NCBI GenBank assembly: GCA_913057645.1
Contig: CAJXOU010000012.1
Span: 1-55,875 of the forward strand
Source: an uncultured Rhodobiaceae bacterium
Lineage (GTDB): Bacteria > Pseudomonadota > Alphaproteobacteria > Parvibaculales > Parvibaculaceae
DNA length: 55,875 nucleotides
Reading direction: 5' to 3'
This document shows positions 37,194 through 46,570 of the stretch, one piece after another. The position numbers were made by a program, and so were the translations under genes. The notes below the pieces were generated by a model that saw only the letters and a program-made list of their open reading frames with translations, was not told the DNA's origin and ran no database searches. Numbering within the stretch: the first letter of the stretch is position 1; the number at the start of each line of letters is the position of its first letter.

Positions 37194-38405
37194 ATGGATT
37201 ACACGCGCAAACTCAGCGATGCACTTCGCGCCGTAAAGGACGAGGGACGCTACCGCGTCTTCGCCGACATCGTGCGCCATCGTGGGTCGTTCCCCCGCGC
37301 GACATTCCACACGCCGGAGGGGACGCGGGATATCGTCGTGTGGTGTTCCAACGATTATCTCGGCATGGGTCAGCATCCGGCCGTCGTGGAAGCGATGCAT
37401 CGCGCCATCGACGAGGTGGGTGCGGGTTCGGGCGGTACGCGCAACATTTCCGGCACGACGCATTACCATGTCGAACTCGAGCGCGAACTTGCCGATCTTC
37501 ATGGCAAGGAAGCGGCACTGCTTTTCACGTCAGGCTATGCGGCAAACGATGCGACGCTATCGACACTGGCGCGCATCCTGGGCGACTGCGTCATCATCTC
37601 GGACGAGATGAACCATGCGTCCATGATCGAAGGGATCAGGCGCGGGCGCGGACCGAAGAGGTTGTGGCGTCACAACGATCTCGCGCATCTCGAGGAACTG
37701 CTGAGGGAACTCGATCCCGAGCAGCCGAAAATCGTCGCCTTCGAATCCGTCTACTCGATGGACGGGGACATCGCTCCCATCGGCGAGATTTGCGACCTTG
37801 CGCGGAAATACGGTGCGCTGACCTATCTCGATGAGGTCCATGCGGTCGGTCTGTACGGACCTCGCGGCGGCGGGATTGCAGAGCGCGATGACGTCCTAGA
37901 CAAGGTCGATATCATCGAAGGAACGCTTGCCAAGGGGTTTGGTGTGATGGGCGGCTACATCGCCGCTTCCGCGGACCTCGTTGATGTGGTGCGCTCCTAT
38001 GCGCCTGGGTTCATTTTTTCGACTTCGCTCGCGCCGGTGCTCGTCGCGGGCGTGCTTGCCGCGGTTCGTCATCTCAAGACGAGCAGTGCCGAGCGCGAAA
38101 AGCATCAGGAAAGGGCGGCGACGCTTCGGCAGATGATGGCCGATGCCGGCCTGCCGGTGATGTGGTGCGAGAGCCATATCGTGCCTGTGATGGTCGGCGA
38201 TCCCGTGGTCTGCAAGCAGGCCAGCGATGAATTGCTTGCCGACTACGGCATATATGTTCAGCCGATCAACTACCCGACCGTTCCGCGGGGTACGGAACGC
38301 CTGCGCTTCACGCCGTGTCCTGTGCATACGGACGAGATGATGCGCGACCTGGTGACGGCGCTCGATCAAGTCTGGACGCGCCGCAAGATCCGGCGTGCCG
38401 CCTGA
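37194..38405 (+). CDS. hemA: 5-aminolevulinate synthase
   Basis: Condenses succinyl-CoA and glycine to ALA, the Shemin route to heme typical of alphaproteobacteria. The 403-residue PLP enzyme has [70 protein letters not shown] and the PLP Lys in [15 protein letters not shown]. The C-terminus [15 protein letters not shown] matches ALA synthase. It shares a short overlap with the next gene. Confidence 0.97.
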   Translation: MDYTRKLSDALRAVKDEGRYRVFADIVRHRGSFPRATFHTPEGTRDIVVWCSNDYLGMGQHPAVVEAMHRAIDEVGAGSGGTRNISGTTHYHVELERELADLHGKEAALLFTSGYAANDATLSTLARILGDCVIISDEMNHASMIEGIRRGRGPKRLWRHNDLAHLEELLRELDPEQPKIVAFESVYSMDGDIAPIGEICDLARKYGALTYLDEVHAVGLYGPRGGGIAERDDVLDKVDIIEGTLAKGFGVMGGYIAASADLVDVVRSYAPGFIFSTSLAPVLVAGVLAAVRHLKTSSAEREKHQERAATLRQMMADAGLPVMWCESHIVPVMVGDPVVCKQASDELLADYGIYVQPINYPTVPRGTERLRFTPCPVHTDEMMRDLVTALDQVWTRRKIRRAA

Positions 38406-38676
38406 CGGCCCGCAAAAGGGCAACTCCGGCGGAAACGCCGGGGGACGCGAAATTATTTTCGAATATCATCCGGTCGGCATCAGCGTCAAAGTGACAGCGG
38501 TCGACGTGGAGACGGGGCTGGAGGTATCGGTGGTCGGGCCGTCCAGCGCTGCGCGTTCGGAACTTGAACGGGTGGCCGTCAACAAGCTCAGATACATGCT
38601 CGCGCGGCAGAAGTCCGGCGGCGGGAAGGATGAACCGGATCCCGAAGGCGGAACGGGAGGCGGAATTCTGGTCTGA
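38395..38676 (+). CDS. Small conserved protein of unknown function
   Basis: A 93-residue protein beginning at a GTG inside the end of hemA. The core, [54 protein letters not shown], is a compact two-strand plus helix unit; the ends are Gly-rich and disordered. It resembles a small family found next to hemA in related bacteria (a DUF6898-type protein, not certain). No function can be given. Coupling to hemA suggests a heme-related or regulatory role. Confidence 0.72.
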   Translation: MPPDGPQKGNSGGNAGGREIIFEYHPVGISVKVTAVDVETGLEVSVVGPSSAARSELERVAVNKLRYMLARQKSGGGKDEPDPEGGTGGGILV

Positions 38677-38681
38677 GGCGA

Positions 38682-39128
38682 TTACTTCTTGCGGCGCCCG
38701 CGGGCAGGGGCGGAGCCGGCGCGGCCGAGGCCGATCTGCTTGGCGAGTTTGGAGCGCTGCGCCGCATAGTTCGGCGCCACCATCGGATAGTCGTGGGGCA
38801 GGTTCCAGCGGGCGCGGTATTCTTCCGGCGTCAGCCCGTATTGCGAGCGCAGATAGCGCTTCAGCATTTTCAGTTTCTTGCCGTCTTCAAGGCAGACGAT
38901 GTAGTCGGGCGTGACGGACTTCTTGACTGGCACTGCCGGCGCCAGGTCGACGTCTGCCGCGGTGTTGTTCTGGTCAAGGCCTGTAAGTGTCGAGTGAACG
39001 GTCCGGATCATTCCCGGAAGATCGTTTGCCGCTATAGCGTTGTTGCTGACATAGGCTGCGACTATTTCAGTCGTCAGACGCATTATCTCTGTCGTTTCAG
39101 CAGAAACGGAAGATTTAATCTCATTCAT
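38682..39128 (-). CDS. Ros/MucR-family regulator lacking zinc histidines
   Basis: A 148-residue regulator of the Ros/MucR group. The N-terminal MucR part and DYIVCLEDGKKLKMLKRYLRSQYGLTPEEYRARWNLPHDYPMVAPNYA are clear. Cys79 and Asp82 remain, but the usual His at 92 and 96/97 are Tyr92 and Gln96-Tyr97, so a classical zinc finger cannot form; some rhizobial homologues also fold without zinc. Such proteins bind AT-rich DNA and act as H-NS-like silencers. The 485-base region upstream is AT-rich and probably holds its own promoter. Confidence 0.88.
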   Translation of the reverse strand: MNEIKSSVSAETTEIMRLTTEIVAAYVSNNAIAANDLPGMIRTVHSTLTGLDQNNTAADVDLAPAVPVKKSVTPDYIVCLEDGKKLKMLKRYLRSQYGLTPEEYRARWNLPHDYPMVAPNYAAQRSKLAKQIGLGRAGSAPARGRRKK

Positions 39129-39613
39129 TACGGCGACTTGCCTTGCTCCAGAAAGCGCCGCCGGCCGGCGGGGCTGAATTAGTGCGATCTTCTAGCGCGA
39201 TTTAACTCTTCTTATCAAGGGTCTCAAGATTATCCCCTAGGTCGAGACATGTCTAAACCTAGTGCTTTTAAGGTGAATCATTGGCTCACAGTACAGGTTA
39301 ATAGAGAATCAACTTAGGTTCACAAGTAAACTGGCTATTTCTAGTCAATCTTACATCAGACTCACACAAGTTTGTTTCTCAGACCTGAAAGGACGCGCAT
39401 GACGCGGGCGAGTGCTTGCCGTTCCGCCGACGGCCGGAAGACGGCCGGTATTGTCCGAAGGTTTGTGGCAAATTGGCGATGCCCGACGAGATGTGGTATT
39501 ACGCCGGTTCGCAACCGGGCGACCGTCAACACGGTCATGGCGCGCGCATGGCGTCGCGACGTAACCGGTTTGCGGTCCCGAAAGAATTCGAATTGAAATG
39601 AAAAGGTAAGTTT
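39129..39613. other. AT-rich divergent intergenic region mucR/glyA
   Basis: Unusually long and AT-rich (mainly 39180-39370) for this genome. It holds a GC-palindrome CGCCGGCCGGCG (39158-39169) next to the mucR start, T-A-rich stretches fit for MucR binding, and a possible 40-residue frame (39479-39601) just before glyA. I found no clear riboswitch or tRNA. Confidence 0.6.
39479..39601 (+). CDS. Possible 40-residue leader ORF before glyA
   Basis: A 40-residue frame starting MPDEMWYYAGSQPGDRQHG and ending KEFELK, 12 bases before the glyA start codon. Codon third positions are moderately GC-biased and WYYA.G.Q.G recalls GYF-like starts, but the ribosome site is weak. It may be a short peptide, a leader, or chance. 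Confidence 0.3.
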   Translation: MPDEMWYYAGSQPGDRQHGHGARMASRRNRFAVPKEFELK

Positions 39614-40930
39614 ATGTCTTTGAGCGATGCCGCTGCCGGACGAGGCACCTTCGCCGGCTTCTTCACGGACGGGTTGGCTGAAAGCGACCCCGATATCCTG
39701 GAAGCCATTGAGAAGGAACTCGGGCGTCAGCAGAACGAGATCGAGCTGATCGCCTCCGAAAACATCGTATCCCGCGCCGTGCTCGAGGCGCAGGGCTCGA
39801 TCATGACGAACAAGTACGCGGAAGGCTATCCGGGCAAGCGCTACTACGGAGGCTGCGAGTTCGTCGACATCGCGGAAAATCTGGCCATCGAACGGGCGAA
39901 GAAACTCTTCGACTGTTCCTACGCAAATGTGCAGCCCAATTCCGGATCGCAGGCGAACCAGGGCGTGATGATGGCGCTGCTGAAGCCCGGCGATACGATC
40001 ATGGGCATGAGCCTTGCCGCCGGCGGCCACCTTACGCATGGCGCCGCTCCCAACCAGTCCGGCAAATGGTTCAACGCGATCCAGTACGGGGTGCGCCAGC
40101 AGGATCACCTGATCGACATGGACGAAGTCGCGAGCCTCGCCAGGCAGCACAAGCCCAAGATGATCATTGCAGGCGGTTCGGCTTATCCGCGCGTCATCGA
40201 CTTCAAGGCGTTTCGCGAGATCGCCGACAGCGTCGGTGCGCTCTTCATGGTGGACATGGCGCATTTCGCCGGGCTCGTCGCGGGCGGTGCCCATCCGAGC
40301 CCGCTGCCGCATGCCGATGTCGTCACCACGACGACGCACAAGACGCTTCGCGGTCCGCGCGGCGGCATGATCCTCTCCAACAATGAGGACATCGGCAAGA
40401 AGATCAATTCGGCAATCTTCCCTGGTATTCAGGGCGGGCCGCTGATGCATGTCATCGCCGGCAAGGCGGTCGCATTCGGCGAGGCGTTGCGTCCCGACTT
40501 CAAGGACTATGCAAAGTCCATCGTGGATAATGCGCGCACGCTTGCCTCCACGCTGGCGGACTCGGGCCTTGCCATCGTGTCGGGTGGCACGGATACGCAT
40601 CTGATGCTGGTGGACCTTCGGCCGAAGAAGCTGACGGGCAAGGTGGCCGAAGCTGCGCTGGAGCGTGCCTACATCACCTGCAACAAGAATGGCATTCCGT
40701 TCGATCCCGAGAAGCCGATGGTTACGTCGGGCGTGCGGCTCGGCACACCTGCCGGCACGACACGCGGTTTCGGTGTCGCGGAATTCGCACAAGTGGGTAA
40801 GCTGATTACCGAAGTGCTGGATGGACTCGTGCGGAACGGTGACGACAAGAATGCGGATGTGGAAGCGGATGTGCGCGGTCGCGTGATCGAGCTTTGCAAG
40901 CGTTTTCCGATTTACGGCGGGCCGAAGTAA
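39614..40930 (+). CDS. glyA: Serine hydroxymethyltransferase
   Basis: Converts serine and tetrahydrofolate to glycine and methylene-tetrahydrofolate. The 438-residue PLP protein has [43 protein letters not shown], and the PLP Lys in [17 protein letters not shown]. It provides glycine for hemA and one-carbon units for other pathways. It starts a long gene run (nrdR, rib genes, nusB, thiL) and uses the AAAGGTAAG site. Confidence 0.97.
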   Translation: MSLSDAAAGRGTFAGFFTDGLAESDPDILEAIEKELGRQQNEIELIASENIVSRAVLEAQGSIMTNKYAEGYPGKRYYGGCEFVDIAENLAIERAKKLFDCSYANVQPNSGSQANQGVMMALLKPGDTIMGMSLAAGGHLTHGAAPNQSGKWFNAIQYGVRQQDHLIDMDEVASLARQHKPKMIIAGGSAYPRVIDFKAFREIADSVGALFMVDMAHFAGLVAGGAHPSPLPHADVVTTTTHKTLRGPRGGMILSNNEDIGKKINSAIFPGIQGGPLMHVIAGKAVAFGEALRPDFKDYAKSIVDNARTLASTLADSGLAIVSGGTDTHLMLVDLRPKKLTGKVAEAALERAYITCNKNGIPFDPEKPMVTSGVRLGTPAGTTRGFGVAEFAQVGKLITEVLDGLVRNGDDKNADVEADVRGRVIELCKRFPIYGGPK

Positions 40931-40975
40931 TCCGGCAAAACGGAACCGGCTGACTATTGAGGGGGCTGACAGCGG

Positions 40976-41467
40976 ATGCGTTGTCCATATTGCGGTAACG
41001 ACGACACCCAGGTGAAGGACTCGCGTCCGACGGAAGACAATACGGCGATCCGCAGGCGGCGCTTCTGCACCGCCTGCGGCGGCCGGTTTACCACGTTCGA
41101 ACGGGTCCAACTCCGTGAGCTGACGATCATCAAGTCGAGTGGCCGCAGGGTGCCCTTCGACCGCGACAAACTCATGCGTTCCGTGCAAATCGCGATGCGG
41201 AAACGCCCTGTTGAGCAGGAACGTGTCGAGCGTATGGTGAGCGGCATCGTCCGGCGGCTCGAGAGCATGGGGGAAAGTGAAATTCCCTCCGCCATGGTCG
41301 GCAAGCTGGTCATGGAGGGCTTGAGCTCACTTGATGCCGTCGCTTATGTGCGCTTCGCTTCGGTGTACCGGAATTTCCGTGAAGCGAAGGATTTCGAGGA
41401 GTTTCTGGGCGAACTTAGCGGGCCGCTCGGCGGTTCCCTCCGGGACGAGGACGAAGACGACCGCTAG
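40976..41467 (+). CDS. nrdR: Transcriptional repressor NrdR
   Basis: A 163-residue repressor of ribonucleotide reductase genes that senses ATP/dATP. The N-terminal zinc ribbon has CPYCGN at residues 3-8 and CTACGGRF near 31-38, followed by an ATP cone ([13 protein letters not shown] to [10 protein letters not shown]). It sits between glyA and ribD, its usual position in alphaproteobacteria. Confidence 0.95.
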   Translation: MRCPYCGNDDTQVKDSRPTEDNTAIRRRRFCTACGGRFTTFERVQLRELTIIKSSGRRVPFDRDKLMRSVQIAMRKRPVEQERVERMVSGIVRRLESMGESEIPSAMVGKLVMEGLSSLDAVAYVRFASVYRNFREAKDFEEFLGELSGPLGGSLRDEDEDDR

Positions 41468-41521
41468 GTGACCGGGCCGCCCTGTTGCGGGCCGGCATGG
41501 GCCCCGCCGACAGGAATGAAA

Positions 41522-42637
41522 ATGCGGCCAGACGACATCCGGTTCATGAAGACGGCCCTGACGCTCGCGGCACGCGGGCTTGGTCAGGTTGCGCCCAATC
41601 CGACGGTTGGATGCGTGATCGTGCGCGAGGAAGAGGAAGGGCCGCGCATTGTCGGTCGAGGCTGGACACAGCCGGGCGGACGCCCTCACGCCGAGACGGA
41701 GGCCCTTGCGCGGGCGGGAGAGCTCGCCAAGGGAGCGACGGCCTATGTGAGTCTCGAGCCCTGCTCTCATCGGGGCAAGACCGGACCTTGCGCCGAGGCG
41801 CTGATCAAAGCGGGGATCGCCCGTGTCGTCGGCGCGGTGGCGGACCCCAACCCGGAAGTCGCCGGGCGCGGCTTCGCGATGCTCCAGGCGAAGGGCGTTG
41901 AGGTGGTCGAGAATGTCTGCGCCGCTGAAGCCCGCCATCTCAATGCGGGATTCTTCCTGACAATGTCGGAGAACCGGCCCCTCGTTACGCTCAAGATCGC
42001 GAGTTCTCTCGACGGGCGGACGGCGACGCATGACGGCCACAGCCAGTGGATCACCGGCGAGGGGGCAAGGGCGCGCGGCCACCTGTTCAGAGCGACGCAT
42101 GACGCGATCATGGTGGGCAGCGCGACGGCGATCGTGGACGATCCGGAACTTACCTGCCGGTTGCCGGGCCTCGGTGCGCGGTCGCCGATCCGCATCGTGG
42201 CCGACGGGCGGCTGCGCCTGCCGTTGACTTCGAAACTCGTGCGCGACGCGAAGAAAGTGCCGCTGTGGCTACTGACGCTTCCGGGCGGAGACGCCAACCG
42301 GCGCAAGGCTTTCGAGGAATGTGGTGCTGTGCTGATCGATGTCGAACCTGGCGAGGATGGTGTCATGAGCATGCGCGACGCGCTCGGGGCGCTGTCGGAG
42401 AAAGGTGTGACCCGGCTGCTGGTCGAGGGAGGTGCGCGGCTTGCAGCGTCTCTGATGCGGGACAGGCTCGTCGATCGTATCGAATGGTTCCAGGCACCGA
42501 AGATCATCGGTGGCGATGGCTATCCTGCAATTGCCGGACTCGGTGTGAAGCATCTGGACGGCGCGCCGGTTTTCGAGCTCCGCGACGTGGTGCAGCTCGG
42601 CGAGGACTCGCTCGCGCGCTATGCGAGGGGTGTCTAG
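41522..42637 (+). CDS. ribD: Riboflavin deaminase/reductase RibD
   Basis: A two-domain enzyme of riboflavin synthesis: the N-terminal deaminase (zinc site in RPHAETEAL and SLEPCSHRGKTGPC) and the C-terminal NADPH reductase (LKIASSLDGRTA, VGSATAIVDDPEL, RLLVEGGARLAASLM). With ATG 41522 it has 371 residues; an AGGA site sits six bases upstream. The frame is open from 41468. Confidence 0.94.
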   Translation: MRPDDIRFMKTALTLAARGLGQVAPNPTVGCVIVREEEEGPRIVGRGWTQPGGRPHAETEALARAGELAKGATAYVSLEPCSHRGKTGPCAEALIKAGIARVVGAVADPNPEVAGRGFAMLQAKGVEVVENVCAAEARHLNAGFFLTMSENRPLVTLKIASSLDGRTATHDGHSQWITGEGARARGHLFRATHDAIMVGSATAIVDDPELTCRLPGLGARSPIRIVADGRLRLPLTSKLVRDAKKVPLWLLTLPGGDANRRKAFEECGAVLIDVEPGEDGVMSMRDALGALSEKGVTRLLVEGGARLAASLMRDRLVDRIEWFQAPKIIGGDGYPAIAGLGVKHLDGAPVFELRDVVQLGEDSLARYARGV

Positions 42638-42640
42638 TCC

Positions 42641-43267
42641 ATGTTCACCGGAATCATCACGGATGTCGGGCGCATTCGCGGCGTCGAGAAGCGCGGCGAT
42701 ACACGGTTCACCATCGCCACGGCCTATGACGCGGAGGGCATCGACATCGGTGCGTCGATTGCCTGTGCCGGTTGCTGCCTGACGGTGGTTGAAAAGGGCA
42801 AGGACGGCGAAGGCGACTGGTTCGCCGTCGACGTCTCGCAGGAGTCGCTCGACTGCACGACGCTCGGGACCTGGGAAGAGGGCACGCGGATCAACCTGGA
42901 GAGGGCGCTCAAGGCGGGCGACGAGTTGGGTGGCCATGTCGTGAGCGGCCATGTGGACGGGGTCGGCCGGATTGTCGATATCCGTCCGGAGGGGGACTCG
43001 CTGCGTTTCACATTCGAGGCGCCGGAGGGACTCGGCCGGTTCATCGCACCCAAGGGCTCGGTAACGCTGAACGGCACTTCTCTCACCGTAAACGAGGTCG
43101 AGGACCCGAAACCCGGCGGAAATGCTGGCGGAACCCGCTTCGGCGTCAACATCATTCCGCACACCCAGGCGGTCACAACCTGGGGGATGGCGAAAGCCGG
43201 CGATCCTATTAATCTTGAAATCGACATGCTGGCCCGGTATGTGGCGCGGCTGGTTCAGAAGGACTGA
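42641..43267 (+). CDS. ribE: Riboflavin synthase alpha chain
   Basis: Dismutates two 6,7-dimethyl-8-ribityllumazine molecules into riboflavin. The 208-residue protein has two similar beta-barrel halves: MFTGIITDVGRI at the start and LNGTSLTVNEV in the second half with INIIPHT-like NIIPHTQAVTTWG. It begins four bases after ribD. Confidence 0.95.
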   Translation: MFTGIITDVGRIRGVEKRGDTRFTIATAYDAEGIDIGASIACAGCCLTVVEKGKDGEGDWFAVDVSQESLDCTTLGTWEEGTRINLERALKAGDELGGHVVSGHVDGVGRIVDIRPEGDSLRFTFEAPEGLGRFIAPKGSVTLNGTSLTVNEVEDPKPGGNAGGTRFGVNIIPHTQAVTTWGMAKAGDPINLEIDMLARYVARLVQKD

Positions 43268-43272
43268 GATCT

Positions 43273-44421
43273 GTGTACAAGGAATATCTCTCCCCGATAG
43301 AGGATGTCATCGAGGACGCCCGTAACGGCAAGATGTTCATCCTCGTCGACGCGGAAGACCGCGAGAACGAGGGCGACCTCGTGATCCCCGCGCAGATGTG
43401 TACGCCCGAAGCCGTGAACTTCATGGCGAAGTACGGGCGAGGCCTTATCTGTCTGACGCTGACGAGCGAGCGGGCGAAGCAACTCAATCTACAGCTCATG
43501 TCCTCGACCAACCAATCGCGCCACCAGACGGCGTTCACGGTTTCAATCGAGGCCCGCGAAGGTATTTCCACCGGCATCTCCGCGCATGACCGCGCGCATA
43601 CAGTTTCCGTCGCGATCGATCCGACCAAGGGATCGACGGATATCGTTTCGCCGGGGCACGTCTTTCCGCTTGTGGCGCGCGACGGCGGCGTCCTGGTGCG
43701 CGCGGGGCATACGGAATCCGCCGTCGACATTGCTCGGCTGGCGGGGCTTTATCCGGCGGGCGTGATCTGCGAGATCATGAACGATGACGGCACGATGGCG
43801 CGGCTTCCCGACCTCGTGCAATTCGCCCAGCTTCACGGTTTGAAGATCGCGACCATCGCGGATCTGATCGCCTATCGCCGGCGCTACGATAACTTCATCC
43901 ATCGTGCGATCGAAACCGAACTCGATAGTGAGTTCGGTGGCGACTTCAAGATGATGGTTTATCTCAACACCGTCGAATATGCCGAGCATATCGCGCTGGT
44001 GAAGGGCGACCTTTCGGGGCCGGATCCGGTTCTCGTGCGCGTGCATGCGATCAATGTCTTCGATGACATTCTGGGTGCGACGGGGCCGCGCTCCGACGTT
44101 CTGAAGGACTCGATGCGGATCATTGCCGAGGAGGGGCGTGGCGTGATCGTGCTCATCCGCGATACGACGGCGACGGTGGTGTCGGACATGCTACTCCGCA
44201 AAGGCGAGGGTGGCGAGCAGGGCATGCCGAGACGCCTGCGCGAATACGGCGTTGGCGCTCAGATTTTGCTCGATCTAGGTATCCATGACATGGTGCTGCT
44301 GTCCGACACTGATCGCAGCATTGTCGGTCTGGAAGGATACGGGTTGCGCGTCGTCGGTCAGCGCCCGCTCTCGAAAGCTGGTGCGTCGGCAAAACCGCGC
44401 AGCAAGGAGACGACCTCGTGA
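43273..44421 (+). CDS. ribB: 3,4-dihydroxybutanone 4-phosphate synthase with degenerate GTP cyclohydrolase II domain
   Basis: A 382-residue protein with GTG start. The N-terminal RibB domain is intact (DAEDRENEGDLVIPAQ, FMAKYGRGLICLTL, SIEAREGISTGISAHDRAHT, RDGGVLVRAGHTESAVDIARLAG). The C-terminal domain has the fold of GTP cyclohydrolase II but where the zinc box CLTGD..SLRCDCG should be it reads INVFDDILGATGPRSD, with no cysteine ligands. Such RibBA/RibBX proteins are known from alphaproteobacteria. A separate ribA would be needed elsewhere. It is co-transcribed with ribE and ribH. Confidence 0.9.
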   Translation: MYKEYLSPIEDVIEDARNGKMFILVDAEDRENEGDLVIPAQMCTPEAVNFMAKYGRGLICLTLTSERAKQLNLQLMSSTNQSRHQTAFTVSIEAREGISTGISAHDRAHTVSVAIDPTKGSTDIVSPGHVFPLVARDGGVLVRAGHTESAVDIARLAGLYPAGVICEIMNDDGTMARLPDLVQFAQLHGLKIATIADLIAYRRRYDNFIHRAIETELDSEFGGDFKMMVYLNTVEYAEHIALVKGDLSGPDPVLVRVHAINVFDDILGATGPRSDVLKDSMRIIAEEGRGVIVLIRDTTATVVSDMLLRKGEGGEQGMPRRLREYGVGAQILLDLGIHDMVLLSDTDRSIVGLEGYGLRVVGQRPLSKAGASAKPRSKETTS

Positions 44422-44879
44422 CCACCACCCAGGCGCATATCCTCATCGTGGAAGCTCGCTTCTATGAGGAACTGGCGGACGAACTGGCGAAGGGCGCGAT
44501 CGAAGCCATCGAAGCGCGCGGCGCTACATGGCAGCGAGTGGCGGTGCCGGGGGTGCTGGAGCTACCGGCGGCCGTGAAATATGCTCTCGATGCGATGGCG
44601 CATGGTGGCTTCACGAAGGCCATTGACGGGTTCGTGACGCTCGGTTGCGTCATTCGCGGAGAGACGACCCATTATGACATTGTTTCGAACGAGTCCGCGC
44701 GGGCACTGATGAACATCACGGTGGATCGCTCGCTGGCGCTCGGCAATGGCATACAGACTGTCGAGAACGAGGCACAAGCCTGGGCGCGGGCGAAGAGAGA
44801 TCAGAAGAACAAGGGCGGCGGTGCCGCCAATGCGTGTCTCGACATGATCGAACTGAAGCGCAAGTTCGGCTCATCGTGA
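44418..44879 (+). CDS. ribH: 6,7-dimethyl-8-ribityllumazine synthase
   Basis: Joins the RibB and RibD-pathway products into lumazine. The 153-residue protein has FYEELADELAKGAIEAIEARGA, VPGVLELPAAVKYAL, GFVTLGCVIRGETTHYDIVSNESARALM and a C-terminal helix. It overlaps the preceding gene by four bases. Confidence 0.95.
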   Translation: MTTTQAHILIVEARFYEELADELAKGAIEAIEARGATWQRVAVPGVLELPAAVKYALDAMAHGGFTKAIDGFVTLGCVIRGETTHYDIVSNESARALMNITVDRSLALGNGIQTVENEAQAWARAKRDQKNKGGGAANACLDMIELKRKFGSS

Positions 44880-44903
44880 ACAGAACGGGGTCTGGCGAGT
44901 AAG

Positions 44904-45419
44904 ATGGCGACCGTTCCCAAACAACCGGCATCCGAAGGCGGACTCGATCCGAGCGCCCGCTCGGCGGCGCGGCTTGCCGCGGTGCAGGCGCTTTACCAGA
45001 TGGACGTCGCCGGCACGCCGCTCGACGATGTGATCGAGGAGTTCATCGAACACAGACTTGGACGCGACATCGAGGGCGTGGAGATCAACGCCGCCGATGC
45101 AGCGCATTTCGAGGATGTCGTTCGCGGTGTCGTTCGCGAGCAGCGAGAGCTCGACAAGCAGGTGAACGGTGCGCTCGCACAAGGCTGGTCGCTTGCGCGG
45201 ATCGACTCAACATTGCGTGCGATCCTGCGCTGCGGGACCTACGAAATTCGCCGCTGCAAGGATATTCCGGTCAAGGTCGTCATCAACGAATATGTAGACG
45301 TCGCGCATGCCTTCTTCGAGGGAGATGAGCCCGGCGTCGCAAATGCGGTTCTCGACAGGCTGGGTCGCGAAATCCGGCACGGCACGGGAGCGGATCATGG
45401 TGCCGCCGGACAAGGCTGA
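44904..45419 (+). CDS. nusB: Transcription antitermination factor NusB
   Basis: A 171-residue all-helical RNA-binding protein that joins NusE (S10) at boxA in rRNA operons. SARSAARLAAVQALYQMDVAGTPLDDVIEEFIEH and TLRAILRCGTYEIRRCKDIPVKVVINEYVDVAHAFFEGDEPGVANAVLDRLGREIR are family marks. The end overlaps thiL by 23 bases. Confidence 0.94.
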   Translation: MATVPKQPASEGGLDPSARSAARLAAVQALYQMDVAGTPLDDVIEEFIEHRLGRDIEGVEINAADAAHFEDVVRGVVREQRELDKQVNGALAQGWSLARIDSTLRAILRCGTYEIRRCKDIPVKVVINEYVDVAHAFFEGDEPGVANAVLDRLGREIRHGTGADHGAAGQG

Positions 45420-46410
45420 CGGCGGCGGCAAGCGGCCGGGCGAATTCGAACTCATCGAGAAGATCTTTGCGCCGCTGGCGGCGGGTGCCGACGGCGCCTA
45501 TGCATTGAAGGACGATGCCGCGCTCTATCGTTCCGCGCCGGGCTGCGAAACCGTGCTGACCGTGGACGCCATGATGGCGGGTGTTCATTTCCTGCCGGAG
45601 GATCCGCCTGAGAGCGTCGCGCGCAAGCTCCTTCGCGTGAACCTTTCCGACCTGGCGGCGAAGGGCGCGGTGCCAAAGGGGTATCTTCTCACCACCGTCT
45701 GGGCCGAAGGAACTTCACTCGAGTGGATCGAGGCGTTTGCCTCGGGCCTCGAGAGCGATCAGGTGCGCTACGGCGTGACCCTCTGGGGAGGCGATACGGT
45801 GAAGACGCCCGGTCCGCTCACCCTGTCGCTGACCGCCATCGGAGAAGTTGCCGAAGGCCAGATGATTCGCCGCGGCGGGGCGCGGCCGGGCGATGACCTC
45901 TACATCACCGGAACCGTCGGCGATGGCGGGCTCGGGCTGATGGTTCTGCAGAACAAATTAAGGGGGCTGAGCGCCGCCGATGCGGCCTTTCTCTCCCGCC
46001 GCTACCGGGAGCCCGACCCGCGAACGGATGTCGGGCCGAAGCTTTGCGGGATTGCCCATGCCGCCCTCGACGTTTCGGATGGACTGATGGCCGATCTCGG
46101 CCATATCTGTGAGGTTTCCGGCGTCGGCGCGCGGGTGGAAATGGACCGCGTGCCGCTCTCCGATGCAGCGAGGGCAGCGCTCGACAAAGATGCAGGCCTG
46201 GTGGCGCAGATCGCGGGCGGTGGCGACGATTACGAGATCCTCTTCGCCGCTCCAGCCGGAAAGGCGGATGCGATTGCCGGTATCGCTGCGGAAACCGGGG
46301 TGCCCGTGACCCGAATCGGATCGATTCTGAGGGCGGACCAGGGGCTTTCCGCCGTCGACGGTTCCGGCAGGCAGATTCCCCTCAAACAGTTGGGATATCG
46401 TCACTTTTAG
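45397..46410 (+). CDS. thiL: Thiamine-monophosphate kinase
   Basis: Phosphorylates thiamine phosphate to thiamine pyrophosphate, using ATP. The 337-residue protein has GEFELIEKIFAPLAAG, ALKDDAALY, VDAMMAGVHF, RKLLRVNLSDLAAKGAVPKGYLL, WGGDTVKTPGPLTLSLTAIG and LDVSDGLMADLGHI. ATG 45397 follows GGGAGCGG and gives the standard start; the frame is open from 45307. Confidence 0.94.
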   Translation: MVPPDKADGGGKRPGEFELIEKIFAPLAAGADGAYALKDDAALYRSAPGCETVLTVDAMMAGVHFLPEDPPESVARKLLRVNLSDLAAKGAVPKGYLLTTVWAEGTSLEWIEAFASGLESDQVRYGVTLWGGDTVKTPGPLTLSLTAIGEVAEGQMIRRGGARPGDDLYITGTVGDGGLGLMVLQNKLRGLSAADAAFLSRRYREPDPRTDVGPKLCGIAHAALDVSDGLMADLGHICEVSGVGARVEMDRVPLSDAARAALDKDAGLVAQIAGGGDDYEILFAAPAGKADAIAGIAAETGVPVTRIGSILRADQGLSAVDGSGRQIPLKQLGYRHF

Positions 46411-46570
46411 CCTCCGCCCACCCGGTGTGCCGGTTGCTTTCCCAGTGCGTATTTGGCATCTTTCCGCGCGATTTCTGCATTCGGCAGGGGGAGGACTTTC
46501 GGCGTTCGGTGCCGGAAGGCTGAGTGGCAAATCCCGCCGGTAAATCCGTCAAGGAACTAAGGACAAAACA

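Noticed and set aside
40931-43272. FMN riboswitch in front of a riboflavin gene
   Set aside because: Gaps between the rib genes are only a few bases and none shows the RFN-type conserved segments.
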